A DNA stretch of 64,000 bases from Paenibacillus tarimensis (lineage in GTDB: Bacteria; Bacillota; Bacilli; Paenibacillales; Paenibacillaceae), in the NCBI RefSeq assembly GCF_021532315.1, contig NZ_JAKGAO010000013.1, forward strand, positions 186,001-250,000, given 5' to 3'. Both the position numbers and the translations under genes were made by a program. Under the pieces are notes generated by a model. The model was not told the origin of the DNA and made no database searches. It was given only the letters and a program-made list of their open reading frames with translations. Every line of letters starts with the position of its first letter. Positions within the stretch are counted from its first letter, which is position 1. Positions 51,820 through 60,825 of this stretch are shown in pieces.

Positions 51820-53088
51820 TCAGTACGCCTCAACCGGTATGCCGGCAAGAGGCTCGAGCGCCTTGGAGCGTTCCACATGGATGAAGGCATCGTAGCGCTC
51901 CGACATGACGGACGGTACGTAATTGCCGTAACGCTCATAGCGAGGATCATAAACAACGCCGATCGCACGATGCGGGATAACCGTCCCATACACATCATCC
52001 CGTCCGCGCAGCATCAGCCACTTGTCAAAAGCGCCAGCGTTATGCATGGCTTCCTCCCAGCTGCCCTTCAACGCTGCAGGAACCGTAACACGCTCCATCG
52101 GGCTTCCCCACTGCTTGCCAGCGATAACCGTGCCTTCATAGGTGCCGAAGCCGATCGCAAACACGTCATCCATTCCGTATGCCTCGCGTGCGAGCTGGCC
52201 GACATTAACCATTCCCTCCGCCGCCATATCCGTAGCCCGGGCATCCCCGATATGCGTGTTATGCTCCCACACAATCGCCTTGGCCCCGCCGCCATATTGA
52301 CGGAGCAGAATATCCAGCGTCTCTGTCATATGCTGGTCGCGTATATTCCACGATTCCGGGCCGCCCTTTACCATAGCCTTGTAATACTGCTCCGCATTCA
52401 CAGCCACAAGCGCGTTAATTTCCGCACTTAGAGCCTGCTCGTCACCCTGCTCCTCCTGCTGATGGCGCTCTGCCCGCATTCGGTTAAGCAGGTCCACTAC
52501 CTCCTGCTCGCAGCTGTCCTCACGAAAGAATGATGCCGAGACCCCATAGGTCTGTTCATCCCGGCGATACGGCTCAAAACAGTCGAAAGCACGCCGTGCC
52601 TGTTCCAGGTCCGGTGAGCCGGTCCGTTTCAGATAGCCCAGGATTTCATCCAGCGACTCCCACAGACTGTAGACATCAAGACCGTAAAACCCGGCCTTAT
52701 CCATGCCGGCCCGGCTCTCATTAAAGGAATGCAGCCACCGGGTAAGTTCAGCAATCTCCCGGTTTGCCCACATCCAGGTCGGCCAGCGGGTAAAGGCGCG
52801 CAGCGCCTGTTCAGCACTCTCTGCCGCCTGCCCGTATCCCTTAATATAGCGGTTGACCTCATAACAGGCAGGCCAGTCGCCTTCCACTGCGACTATCCGG
52901 AAGCCCTTACGCTCAATCAGCCTCTTGGTAAGCTCTGCCCTCATCGTATAGAACTCGGAAGTGCCGTGTGAAGCCTCCCCGAGCAGCACGACCGAAGCAT
53001 CGCCTGCCTGTTCCACAAGCTCATTCAGATCATCCGGACCGCTGATCCGGACTGCATCCGCACTGATGTGCTGTACCAGATCCTTCAT
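51820..53088 (-). CDS. erythromycin esterase family protein
   Basis: 422 residues. Family motifs: VVLLGEASHGTSEFYTMR at ~33-50 (catalytic Glu/His region), VAVEGDWPACYEVNRY, FYGLDVYSLW, AIVWEHNTHIGDARAT (second catalytic His) and FAIGFGTYEGTVIA. EreA/EreB open the macrolide ring, but chromosomal relatives such as those in Bacillus cereus are mostly not resistance enzymes, so I do not infer resistance. The gene is alone and convergent with tetR. No signal peptide. The start at 53088 agrees with relatives that begin close to the VQHISADAVRI segment. Confidence 0.9.
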   Translation of the reverse strand: MKDLVQHISADAVRISGPDDLNELVEQAGDASVVLLGEASHGTSEFYTMRAELTKRLIERKGFRIVAVEGDWPACYEVNRYIKGYGQAAESAEQALRAFTRWPTWMWANREIAELTRWLHSFNESRAGMDKAGFYGLDVYSLWESLDEILGYLKRTGSPDLEQARRAFDCFEPYRRDEQTYGVSASFFREDSCEQEVVDLLNRMRAERHQQEEQGDEQALSAEINALVAVNAEQYYKAMVKGGPESWNIRDQHMTETLDILLRQYGGGAKAIVWEHNTHIGDARATDMAAEGMVNVGQLAREAYGMDDVFAIGFGTYEGTVIAGKQWGSPMERVTVPAALKGSWEEAMHNAGAFDKWLMLRGRDDVYGTVIPHRAIGVVYDPRYERYGNYVPSVMSERYDAFIHVERSKALEPLAGIPVEAY

Positions 53089-53183
53089 CCTTCTCCTCCT
53101 CCATTCGGCTGTTCCATTGTCATGTTTTGCCTTACCCTACTTTACCCCCTTCCCCCGACCTCCATTCGCCAAAGGAAAACGCA

Positions 53184-53213
53184 ATTAACCGGCGGAGGTC
53201 TCCGCCGGTTAAT
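53184..53213 (-). terminator. palindromic hairpin after rocA read-through region
   Basis: Perfect 14-bp stem (ATTAACCGGCGGAG / CTCCGCCGGTTAAT) with a 2-base loop; minus-strand tail TGCGTTTTCC is only weakly T-rich. It closes the Roc operon. Confidence 0.7.
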
Positions 53214-53277
53214 GTATGAATTCTTTATTCGAGGAAGGCTTGCTTCGTGTGGGCACAAACCTTCCCTCACCAGCTGC

Positions 53278-54846
53278 CTACCCGATTCTTCGCGAGGTCA
53301 GCTTGGCTTGGGTAAACAGCAGCAGGTAGTCATGGCCGCCCGCCTTGGAATCCGTACCCGACATATTAAAACCGCCGAACGGATGCACGCCTACGAGTGC
53401 TCCGGTGCATTTGCGGTTGATGTAGAGATTCCCGCAATGCATCGTTTCAAGCGCCGTCTGAATCCGCTGCTCATTCCCGGAGAAGAAGGCGCCCGTTAGA
53501 CCAAACTCCGTATTATTATAAATGGCGATCGCTTCCTGCCAATCCGCTGCCTTGGCAAGCGCAAGCACCGGGCCGAAGATCTCCTCCTGCATGATAACCG
53601 CATCTGGAGCTGCATCGGCGAACACCGTCGGCTCAATAAAATAACCTCCATCAAGGCCTTTGCCGCCGCCGGCGAGCAGCCGTCCTTCCTTACGCCCCTT
53701 CTCGATATAACCTAATATGCGGTTGTAGGACGTCTCGTCAATTACAGGTCCTACAGGCGCATTATCCTCCGGTAAGCCCATGACCAGCTTCTTCGTCCGC
53801 TCCTCGACCATCGAGACCACCTTGTCATATACAGACTCCACGATTACCGCGCGGGAGCCGGCGGAGCACTTCTGCCCCTGAAATCCGAATGCCGAAGCGA
53901 CGATGGCATCTGCTGCTGCCTCAAGATCAGCGGTCTCATCGACAACAATCCCGTCCTTGCCGCCCATCTCTGCTATGACCCGCTTCATCCAGATTTGGCC
54001 CTCCGCCTGCTCGGCAGCAAGCTTGTTGATATGCAAACCAACCTCCTTCGAGCCCGTGAAGCTGATGAATCTCGTCTTCGGATGCCCTGTCAGGTAGTCG
54101 CCAATCTCACTTCCGCTGCCCGGCAGATACTGGATCACATTAGCCGGGACGCCGGCTTCCACCATCAGTTCGTAGAACTTATAGGCGATGACCGGCGTCG
54201 TTGAAGCCGGCTTCAGAACAACGGTGTTGCCGGATACGAGCGCGGCCGAGGTCATGCCGGCACAGATCGCCAGCGGAAAATTCCACGGCGGAATCACAAC
54301 ACCAACGCCCAGCGGTATGTAGGTCAGTTTATTGTCTTCTCCTGCAAGCTTCACGAGCGGCTGGCGTTCATTTGTCTCGGACAGCTTGATCATCTCTCTG
54401 GCGTAATACTCCAGAAAATCGATCGCTTCCGCCGTATCTGCATCCGCTTCCCCCCAGTTCTTGCCCGCCTCCAGCACCATCCAGGCCGAGAACTCATGCT
54501 TGCGGCCGCGCATCAGCTCTGCAGCCTTCACAAGATAGCCCGCCCGCTCCTCTGCCGGCACTTTCTTCCACAGCTCGAAGGCGGCTAATGCCGACTGCAT
54601 GGCCTCCTCTGCAAGCTCCCGGCTTGCCTTTCCGACCGTGCCAATAACTTCATCTATCCTCGCGGGATTAATTGACGTAATGCTGCCGGCTGTTTCAACC
54701 GCCTTCCCGTCAATACGCAGCGGGTAGTGCTGGCCGAGTGAAGCTCGCACTGCCGCTAGTGCCGACTTCATCGCTTTCTTATTATCTTCCTTGCTGAAAT
54801 CCGTGAATGGTTCATTCGCAAACGGTGGAAATAGCTGCTCTGTCAT
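53278..54846 (-). CDS. rocA: L-glutamate gamma-semialdehyde dehydrogenase
   Basis: 522 residues of the aldehyde dehydrogenase superfamily, P5C dehydrogenase branch. NAD and catalytic motifs: GVVIPPWNFPLAI, FTGSKEVG, AEMGGKDGIVVDE (Glu293) and GFQGQKCSAGSRA (nucleophile Cys327), with EEIFGPVLAL and GGFNMSGTDSKAGG later. It oxidises glutamate semialdehyde, the product of RocD, to glutamate. Last gene of the arginine operon, 64 bases behind rocF. B. subtilis RocA is 515 residues, so the size agrees. Confidence 0.95.
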   Translation of the reverse strand: MTEQLFPPFANEPFTDFSKEDNKKAMKSALAAVRASLGQHYPLRIDGKAVETAGSITSINPARIDEVIGTVGKASRELAEEAMQSALAAFELWKKVPAEERAGYLVKAAELMRGRKHEFSAWMVLEAGKNWGEADADTAEAIDFLEYYAREMIKLSETNERQPLVKLAGEDNKLTYIPLGVGVVIPPWNFPLAICAGMTSAALVSGNTVVLKPASTTPVIAYKFYELMVEAGVPANVIQYLPGSGSEIGDYLTGHPKTRFISFTGSKEVGLHINKLAAEQAEGQIWMKRVIAEMGGKDGIVVDETADLEAAADAIVASAFGFQGQKCSAGSRAVIVESVYDKVVSMVEERTKKLVMGLPEDNAPVGPVIDETSYNRILGYIEKGRKEGRLLAGGGKGLDGGYFIEPTVFADAAPDAVIMQEEIFGPVLALAKAADWQEAIAIYNNTEFGLTGAFFSGNEQRIQTALETMHCGNLYINRKCTGALVGVHPFGGFNMSGTDSKAGGHDYLLLFTQAKLTSRRIG

Positions 54847-54910
54847 CGTTAATCCCTGCCTTCTTTATAAAATAAATCTATCAGTACTTAAAGCTTATGC
54901 CGGTTCTTAT

Positions 54911-55858
54911 TTATATAATTCGCTTGCCAAGCATGGAAGCAATCAGTTCGACTGCGAGCCTTGCTGTCCGGCCGCTCTGATCAAGCAGTGAATTGACTTC
55001 CACAACTTCCATAGAGGTAACCAGGCCGGATTCAGCCAGCAGCTCCAGGGCAAAATGCGCTTCCCGGTAGCTCAGACCGCCTCTCACCGGAGTGCCTACG
55101 CCCGGAGCCTCAATAGGATCAACCGAATCGATATCGAAGCTTAGATGAACACCGTCCGTGCCGCTGCCCGCAATCGCCAGCGCCTTTTCCATGACAGCAT
55201 GAATGCCCAGCCGGTCGATGTCATGCATGGTGAAGCAGGCGATACCTTCCTTGCGGATCAGCTCACGTTCCCCTGGATCGATATCCCGTGCGGCAACAAT
55301 GACGATGTTCTCCTTCTTAATAGATGGTCCGGCCCCCAGAATATCAGCAAAGGAGACGCTGCGCAGTTTCCCGAGTGCAATCGCCAGCGACATACCGTGC
55401 ATGTTGCCTGAATGGGTTGTGGCCTCCGTGTTCATGTCTGTATGGGCATCAATCCAGATGACTCCGAGGCTGGGATAATGAGCGGTCAGTCCTGCCAATG
55501 TTCCGATTGCAATGCTGTGATCCCCGCCCAAGACCAGCGGGAAAGCACCCGCTTCTACGGCTGCAGATACTTCTGTACATACATTGCGGCTCATCTCCAC
55601 TACCTCGGCAAAATGCTTCAGCTTCTCGCCAGGGGCCGGCGCTGCCGCAGGCTTATCCGCACAGCTGACCCACACATCATCCGCTAATTCATGTCCCAGA
55701 CTGCGGATTTGCCGCACAAGCCCGGCATGCAGGATATCCCCGGGCCCAAGCTCTGTTCCTGCACGTCCCGCACCCAGCCCGAACGGCACATGGATCAGCT
55801 GCAGCCTCTTCGTCTTCTTTCCTACAACCGTCTTCGTTTCCGGTTCCATCATACTCAT
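54911..55858 (-). CDS. rocF: arginase
   Basis: 315 residues from ATG 55858, chosen because GGAGG is 8 bases upstream (the ATG at 55873 overlaps that ribosome site). Manganese ligands: GGDHS (His114), DAHTD (Asp137, His139, Asp141) and SFDIDSVDP (Asp242, Asp244). The N-terminal VPFGLGAGRAGTELGP pattern is that of true arginases rather than agmatinases. It cleaves arginine to ornithine and urea, feeding RocD. No urease is in the window. It lies 42 bases behind rocD. Confidence 0.95.
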   Translation of the reverse strand: MSMMEPETKTVVGKKTKRLQLIHVPFGLGAGRAGTELGPGDILHAGLVRQIRSLGHELADDVWVSCADKPAAAPAPGEKLKHFAEVVEMSRNVCTEVSAAVEAGAFPLVLGGDHSIAIGTLAGLTAHYPSLGVIWIDAHTDMNTEATTHSGNMHGMSLAIALGKLRSVSFADILGAGPSIKKENIVIVAARDIDPGERELIRKEGIACFTMHDIDRLGIHAVMEKALAIAGSGTDGVHLSFDIDSVDPIEAPGVGTPVRGGLSYREAHFALELLAESGLVTSMEVVEVNSLLDQSGRTARLAVELIASMLGKRII

Positions 55859-55915
55859 CGTCCTTGCCTCCATTCGTTCGGTTCCTCTCCACTGTCCCCG
55901 ATTCGGCTATTCACT

Positions 55916-57109
55916 CTAAACACTCGTTAGCACGGCCTCAATGCGCTTCAACGCCCAATCGATGTCAGCTTCCTCAATAATGAGCGGCGGAGCAAAACGG
56001 ATCGTGGTCTCATGCGTTTCCTTGCACAGGAGACCCTCTGCCATCAGCTGCTCACAGTACGGCCTTGCCGCCGTGCTCAATTCCACCCCAATGAACAGGC
56101 CGCGCGCACGAACTTCCTTCACCAGCGGACTTCTGATCGCCGATAGCTTCTCCGCAAAATACGTACCCAGCCGGTCTGAACGTTCCGCAAGCCCTTCCTC
56201 CTCCAGCACCTCTAGAGCTGCGATCGCCACAGCGCAGGCAAGCGGATTGCCCCCGAAGGTAGAGCCGTGAGATCCGGGCTCGAATACATCCAGAATCTCA
56301 TCATTCGCGGCGATCGCCGAGATCGGCATGACGCCGCCGCCAAGAGCTTTGCCCATCACATACACATCCGGTGTCACATCATCCCAGTCGCTTGCAAAAC
56401 GCCGTCCCGTCCGGCCAAACCCGGTCTGAATCTCGTCAGCGACGAGCAGCACATGATGCTTGCGGCAGAGGGCCTCAGCTGCCTTCAGGAAGCCCTTGGG
56501 CGGAATAATAATGCCGGATTCCCCTTGAATCGGCTCGACGAGGAAGGCCGCTGTGTGCGGTGTAATCGCCTGCTCCAGCGCCTCCAGGTCGCCGTAAGGA
56601 ATGATTTTGAAGCCCGGTGTGAATGGGCCAAAGTCCTTCTTGTACTCCGGTGACGAGGAGAACGAGGTGACCGTAATCGTCCGGCCATGGAAATTGCCGT
56701 CACAGACAATAATTTCTGCCTGATTTTCAGGCACGCCCTTCACCCGGTAAGCCCATCTGCGGACTGCCTTGACCGCTGTTTCCACCGCCTCGGCACCTGT
56801 ATTCATGGCTAAGATTTTTGACTTGCCAGTATATTTCGACAATTTATGATAAAAGAGTCCCGCCGTGCTGCTGTGAAAAGCCCTGGATGTCAGCGTGACC
56901 ATATCCGCCTGATCCTTCAATGCTTGAATAATCTTCGGATGCCGATGCCCCTGGTTGAGTGCTGAATAAGCACTGAGCATATCCATGTAGCGGTTGCCCT
57001 CCGGGTCTTCGACCCAAATGCCCTCCGCCTTGGAGATGACAATCGGCAGCGGATGGTAGTTGTGCGCACTGTATGTATTCGAAAGCTCCATAAACGTTGT
57101 TGATTTCAT
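55916..57109 (-). CDS. rocD: ornithine aminotransferase
   Basis: 397 residues of class III aminotransferases, ornithine branch. Motifs: [52 protein letters not shown] and VMGKALGGG with the PLP lysine Lys254. It moves the delta-amino group of ornithine to 2-oxoglutarate, forming glutamate semialdehyde for RocA. It follows the amino acid ABC transporter genes but has its own copy of the 17-bp element and a hairpin in the 150-base gap, so it can probably be transcribed separately. AGGTGGG precedes the ATG. Confidence 0.95.
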   Translation of the reverse strand: MKSTTFMELSNTYSAHNYHPLPIVISKAEGIWVEDPEGNRYMDMLSAYSALNQGHRHPKIIQALKDQADMVTLTSRAFHSSTAGLFYHKLSKYTGKSKILAMNTGAEAVETAVKAVRRWAYRVKGVPENQAEIIVCDGNFHGRTITVTSFSSSPEYKKDFGPFTPGFKIIPYGDLEALEQAITPHTAAFLVEPIQGESGIIIPPKGFLKAAEALCRKHHVLLVADEIQTGFGRTGRRFASDWDDVTPDVYVMGKALGGGVMPISAIAANDEILDVFEPGSHGSTFGGNPLACAVAIAALEVLEEEGLAERSDRLGTYFAEKLSAIRSPLVKEVRARGLFIGVELSTAARPYCEQLMAEGLLCKETHETTIRFAPPLIIEEADIDWALKRIEAVLTSV

Positions 57110-57155
57110 GAATCAGCCCACCTGTTCCATTAAGATTAAAAAACATAACTTGTAT

Positions 57156-57172
57156 TTTGTATACAATATACA
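57156..57172. promoter_or_regulatory. shared 17-bp element in front of rocD
   Basis: TTTGTATACAATATACA, identical to 59605-59621 in front of the ABC transporter operon. It contains the palindrome TTGTATACAA and is followed by a further TATACAA half-like copy. Likely a common regulator site; the regulator is not identified. Confidence 0.6.
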
Positions 57173-57197
57173 ATGCACAATATACATATGACTTGTT

Positions 57198-57230
57198 AAG
57201 AAATCCCGGGAGGCGGTCAAGCCTCCCAGG
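57198..57230 (-). terminator. hairpin between the transporter ATPase gene and rocD
   Basis: CCTGGGAGGC pairs with GCCTCCCGGG (one mismatch) with a 6-base loop and tail ATTTCTTAAC on the minus strand; probably a partial terminator. Confidence 0.65.
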
Positions 57231-57259
57231 CAAGCAAGACGAATTCCACAAAATTAGCC

Positions 57260-57982
57260 CTACAAAACCTTGGATAAGAAATCTTGCGTACGCGGATGCT
57301 GCGGATTCTGGAGCACCTCACGCGGCACTCCCTCTTCCACGATGCTGCCCCCGTCCATGAAGAGCAACCGGTCGCCAACCTCACGGGCAAAGCCCATCTC
57401 ATGCGTGACGATTACCATTGTCATGCCATTTTGCGCAAGCTTCTTCATCACGTCCAGCACCTCGCCGACCATCTCAGGATCAAGCGCAGATGTCGGCTCG
57501 TCGAACAGCATGACATCCGGCTGCATCGCGAGCGCGCGGGCAATAGCTATCCGCTGCTTCTGCCCGCCGGACAGCGAGTCGGGATAAGCATCCCGCTTAT
57601 CCTCAAGCCCTACAGAACGAAGCAGATCGAGGGCGATAGCTTCCGCCTTTTCCTTGCTCATGTTCTTCAACTTCCGGGGTCCCAGCGTCAGGTTCTCCAT
57701 CACACTCATATGAGGGAACAGATTGAAATGCTGGAATACCATCCCCATCTTCTGGCGGATCGCATTAAGCTCTGACTGTTTGTTCACAATCTTCTGGCCC
57801 GCGAAAATGATCTCACCGGCTGTCGGCACCTCCAGAAAATTGAGACAGCGCAGAAACGTGCTCTTGCCGGAGCCGCTTGGTCCGATGACCACGACAACCT
57901 CGCCTTGACGAATTTCCGTATCGATTCCCTTCAGAATATCCAGCTTACCAAACGATTTACGCAGTCCCTGGACTTTAATCAT
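57260..57982 (-). CDS. polar amino acid ABC transporter ATP-binding protein (GlnQ type)
   Basis: 240 residues, standard for the family. Walker [11 protein letters not shown] loop [13 protein letters not shown], signature LSGGQKQR, Walker [13 protein letters not shown] and switch VTHEMGFA. It couples ATP hydrolysis to amino acid import through the permease encoded upstream, with which it overlaps by 4 bases. The following Roc genes suggest arginine, ornithine or lysine as cargo. Confidence 0.94.
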   Translation of the reverse strand: MIKVQGLRKSFGKLDILKGIDTEIRQGEVVVVIGPSGSGKSTFLRCLNFLEVPTAGEIIFAGQKIVNKQSELNAIRQKMGMVFQHFNLFPHMSVMENLTLGPRKLKNMSKEKAEAIALDLLRSVGLEDKRDAYPDSLSGGQKQRIAIARALAMQPDVMLFDEPTSALDPEMVGEVLDVMKKLAQNGMTMVIVTHEMGFAREVGDRLLFMDGGSIVEEGVPREVLQNPQHPRTQDFLSKVL

Positions 57983-58632
57983 TGGTTTCTCAACTTCCTT
58001 TCCAAGGCGCCGAGCAGCTTCGACAGCGTAAATGTTAGAACGAAGTAGACACCTGCTGCAACGAGCAGCGGCTCAAGCGGCAGGAACAGATTGCCCTGCA
58101 GCGTTCTCGCCGTGTTCATAATCTCCGCTATGCCTATTACCGAAACCAGCGAGGAGTCCTTTATGATGATAATGAACTCGTTACCAATTGCAGGCAGCAT
58201 GTTGCGGAATGCCTGCGGCAGCACAATATACCGCATGGCCATGCCCTTGGATAACCCCAGTGAACGCGCCGCCTCAGTCTGTCCCTTGTCAATTGCCATA
58301 ATCCCGGCACGGAACACCTCGGCCATATACGCGGCACTGTTGATTGTGAGGGCGATTATCCCCGATTGGAAGGGCGCAAAGTCCACCCCAAACTGGGTTA
58401 ATCCGTAGTGAATAATAAAGATTTGCACCAGCATCGGCGTTCCTCTGACCAGCTCGATGTAAGCTGTCGAGAGGAACCTGACCACCCATACGCCGGAGAG
58501 GCGCATGAGTGCGAATCCAATACCGAGAAGGGTTCCCAGGAGCACCCCGAAGAACGACAGCTTCAGGGTAATCCAGGCGGCACTGGCATAGCTCTGCCAG
58601 TGGTCCGCCAGAAACGAAAAATCCAGATTCAT
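57979..58632 (-). CDS. polar amino acid ABC transporter permease
   Basis: 217 residues with five membrane helices, typical of the HisM/GlnP family. EAA loop [25 protein letters not shown] is preceded by the conserved [18 protein letters not shown]. One permease is encoded, so it probably acts as a homodimer. GGAG lies 9 bases before the ATG; 56 bases separate it from the binding-protein gene. Confidence 0.94.
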   Translation of the reverse strand: MNLDFSFLADHWQSYASAAWITLKLSFFGVLLGTLLGIGFALMRLSGVWVVRFLSTAYIELVRGTPMLVQIFIIHYGLTQFGVDFAPFQSGIIALTINSAAYMAEVFRAGIMAIDKGQTEAARSLGLSKGMAMRYIVLPQAFRNMLPAIGNEFIIIIKDSSLVSVIGIAEIMNTARTLQGNLFLPLEPLLVAAGVYFVLTFTLSKLLGALERKLRNQ

Positions 58633-58688
58633 CGCTAACTACTCCGTCCGTTTGTATTCGCCTTGGCTGATCTATCTCTTACTTAAGA

Positions 58689-59522
58689 CTATTCGCCAAC
58701 CAGTTCGTTTGCTTCTACCACGAAGCGGTCAATATCGCCTGCTGCCATCAGCCTGTCAAGCGTGCTGTTAACCTTCTCCAGCAGCTCCGCATTCCCCTTC
58801 TTCACAGCAATTGCCGAACCAGCTTCTTCTTCCGACTGTTCAATCTTAGCATCTGAAATAGCTATGTCATCCTGCTTCAGCACATACTGGTCTGCCACCG
58901 GCTTCTCCAGAATCAGCGCATCAACACGGCCTGTCTGCAGCTCCATGATCAGCTCAGGAATTTTGCCAAGAGATGTCAGCTGTGCACCTTCGATCTCCTG
59001 GGCGATGCCTTCCTGGATAGAACCCTTCTGGACACCAACCTTCTTGCCTGACAGCGATTCAAGCGTCGGGAACTCGCCCAGGCGGTCCTTCTTCACCAGG
59101 ATGCTCTGCTCGGCAAAATAGTATATTTTCGAGAAGTCTACATTCTTCTTGCGATCTTCCGTTGGCGTCATCCCCGAGATAACGAGGTCTACCTTGCCAG
59201 CATTCAGCGCCATCAGAAGGCCGTCAAAATCCATGTCCTGAATGACCAGCTCAGCGTTCATGTCCTTGGCAATTTCCTTGGCAATTTCAATATCGAAACC
59301 AACGATGGTATCTTTACCGTCAATCGTCTTATGAAACTCGTATGGAGCGTAATCAGCACTTGTGCCAAGAACCAGCTTCGTCTGCTGCTCTGTCGGCTCC
59401 GTGCTTCCTCCTGCCTGGCTGTTGTTAGCCGGCGCAGGCTCGTTAGTACCTTTACTTCCTTGTCCGCAGGCCGTCAGCGCCAGCGTTGTCACCATCGTAA
59501 CCAGCAGTAAAAATTTCTTCAT
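58689..59522 (-). CDS. amino acid-binding lipoprotein (arginine/ornithine type inferred)
   Basis: 277 residues with lipobox LTAC (Cys19) and a Glu/Asn/Ser linker, then a two-lobe binding protein (SBP_bac_3). Ligand-pocket segments ADYAPYEFHKTIDG, VGFDIEIAKEIAKDMN, DLVISGMTPTEDRKKNVDFS and GVQKGSIQEG are those of the ArgT/HisJ/GlnH family. First gene of the transporter-Roc locus. A promoter region with the 17-bp element lies 80-100 bases upstream. The specificity for arginine/ornithine is inferred from the neighbours. Confidence 0.92.
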   Translation of the reverse strand: MKKFLLLVTMVTTLALTACGQGSKGTNEPAPANNSQAGGSTEPTEQQTKLVLGTSADYAPYEFHKTIDGKDTIVGFDIEIAKEIAKDMNAELVIQDMDFDGLLMALNAGKVDLVISGMTPTEDRKKNVDFSKIYYFAEQSILVKKDRLGEFPTLESLSGKKVGVQKGSIQEGIAQEIEGAQLTSLGKIPELIMELQTGRVDALILEKPVADQYVLKQDDIAISDAKIEQSEEEAGSAIAVKKGNAELLEKVNSTLDRLMAAGDIDRFVVEANELVGE

Positions 59523-59604
59523 CTGTCATCTCTCCCAAGACTTTAATGTTAATTTCTTTGATGCAGGAGGTTTCCGGCACCCTGATTTCGAACCATTCCC
59601 AAAA

Positions 59605-59647
59605 TTTGTATACAATATACATGACATCACATATTTTATGTATGTCA
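59605..59647. promoter_or_regulatory. two regulatory palindromes upstream of the amino acid transporter operon
   Basis: 59605-59621 is the 17-bp element also found before rocD (TTTGTATACAATATACA). Next to it, 59622-59647 is an inverted repeat with outer arms TGACAT / ATGTCA and inner ACAT/ATGT pairing. Both sit where a promoter or operator is expected. Confidence 0.6.
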
Positions 59648-60302
59648 CGTATTATAACATCATTTGTCGGGAACAGCAAGAATGCTGGCGGCATCAGCCA
59701 AAAATCTGTTCAGGCATGGTAGTCTTTTGGCATGAAAATAGGTGTTTTTATCACCAAACCTGACATATATATGACACAAACTTCCTTACTCAAAGATGCT
59801 ATATCATTATAACACTGCACTGTATAATATGCATATATATTAGCAGCATTTTTATGACACTGTTTTTTACCAATCGTCAGAATTCCTGCATTTTTCTAGA
59901 CAAGCCGCATGATCTATAGTGGAATCCCTCATCACTTCGCGCATTCGCCATTGTATAAATATGCGATTTGTTTGAACCGAACCAGCCCCTTCAGGAAACC
60001 CTTGGAATCTTTTAAGGCTTTCTTAATGTTCCCATGCGATAATACATAAGACGGTGACATCCGGATCAGACTTTCCCGAATAACTGCCGTTACAAAGATT
60101 CCGGAACGGGGTATCTAAATAAACGTAGTAGTGAATATCGCGGTGCAGCACTTTGTCTGACAGCACCTGCCAAACAACCGTATGAACGCAGGCATAACCA
60201 ATCCCAGTTCCTGCTCCACGAGAAGCACAGACAGAAGTACATACGCGAGCTTCCGATACTGCAGGTTTTTTAAATTGATTTAGGAAAAGAGGAGTTCAAC
60301 AT
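59648..60302. other. gene-poor stretch with a possible 42-residue minus-strand frame
   Basis: About 650 bases with no recognisable gene. A minus-strand frame from ATG 60060 to TGA at 59932 would encode 42 residues (MSPSYVLSHGNIKKALKDSK and so on) with natural-looking codons but no ribosome site; the same frame is open upstream apart from one TAG near 60117. It may be the worn remnant of a longer gene. Otherwise only AT-rich runs are seen. Confidence 0.35.
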
Positions 60303-60692
60303 ATGAATCCCAAACGCATTATTGTCGTCGGTACGTTAGCATTTGCCATCACCATTAGCTCCATGATCGGCACGGACAACGCAAACGCCCAATCGGCCGT
60401 TGCCCCGCAGAGTATGAGTCAGGATACCGACGACATCTTCCTCCGGGCACTTGGTGCAGAGGATGAGGAGGAAGTATACCAGGCGCTGTACAGCGGCATG
60501 TCGCTCGCTGAACTGGCGGAGACTAATAATTCTGACATTAAGGAGCTGATCCGCCTGCAAATCGCTGAGCTCACAGCTCAACTGGATGAGCGCCTTGCTT
60601 CCGGAAGCCTCACATTAGAGGAATACCAAGCTCAGAAAGCTGAGCTGCCCGAGATCATTATCAGCAGCATCTTCGGTCTGAATGGACGTTAA
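60303..60692 (+). CDS. small secreted protein of unknown function
   Basis: 129 residues with a signal peptide (PKRIIVVGTLAFAITISSMI, cleavage near DNANAQS) and an acidic, helical mature part with two short repeats of a helix-turn pattern (LAELAETNNSDIKELIRLQI and LASGSLTLEEYQAQKAELPE). The second resembles the short SHOCT-like 'G.LT.EEY..QK' helix seen at protein ends. GAGGAG lies before the ATG and a strong terminator follows, so it is a single-gene unit. I do not know the family's role. Confidence 0.82.
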   Translation: MNPKRIIVVGTLAFAITISSMIGTDNANAQSAVAPQSMSQDTDDIFLRALGAEDEEEVYQALYSGMSLAELAETNNSDIKELIRLQIAELTAQLDERLASGSLTLEEYQAQKAELPEIIISSIFGLNGR

Positions 60693-60726
60693 TACACGCA
60701 CTGCCGGCAGCGGATGCCGGACGCAC

Positions 60727-60763
60727 AGCAGCCACCCCGGGGTCCTGATCCGGGGTGGCTGCT
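60727..60763 (+). terminator. terminator of the small secreted protein gene
   Basis: Perfect 14-bp stem AGCAGCCACCCCGG / CCGGGGTGGCTGCT with a 9-base loop; tail TACATTA is poor in T, but the stem is very strong. Confidence 0.75.
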
Positions 60764-60825
60764 TACATTAGGGATATTCAACCTCCAGCTTCCTAAGGGC
60801 AAACCGCAGTGCGTGCGCCGCTATA

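Noticed and set aside
51820-53088. Macrolide resistance gene
   Set aside because: The family has many chromosomal members without esterase activity on macrolides, and there is no mobile context.
53200-53499. Plus-strand frames over rocA, the CE12-PL11 gene, the NIS synthetases and similar long genes
   Set aside because: These are antisense shadows of high-GC genes; none has a ribosome site or family motif.
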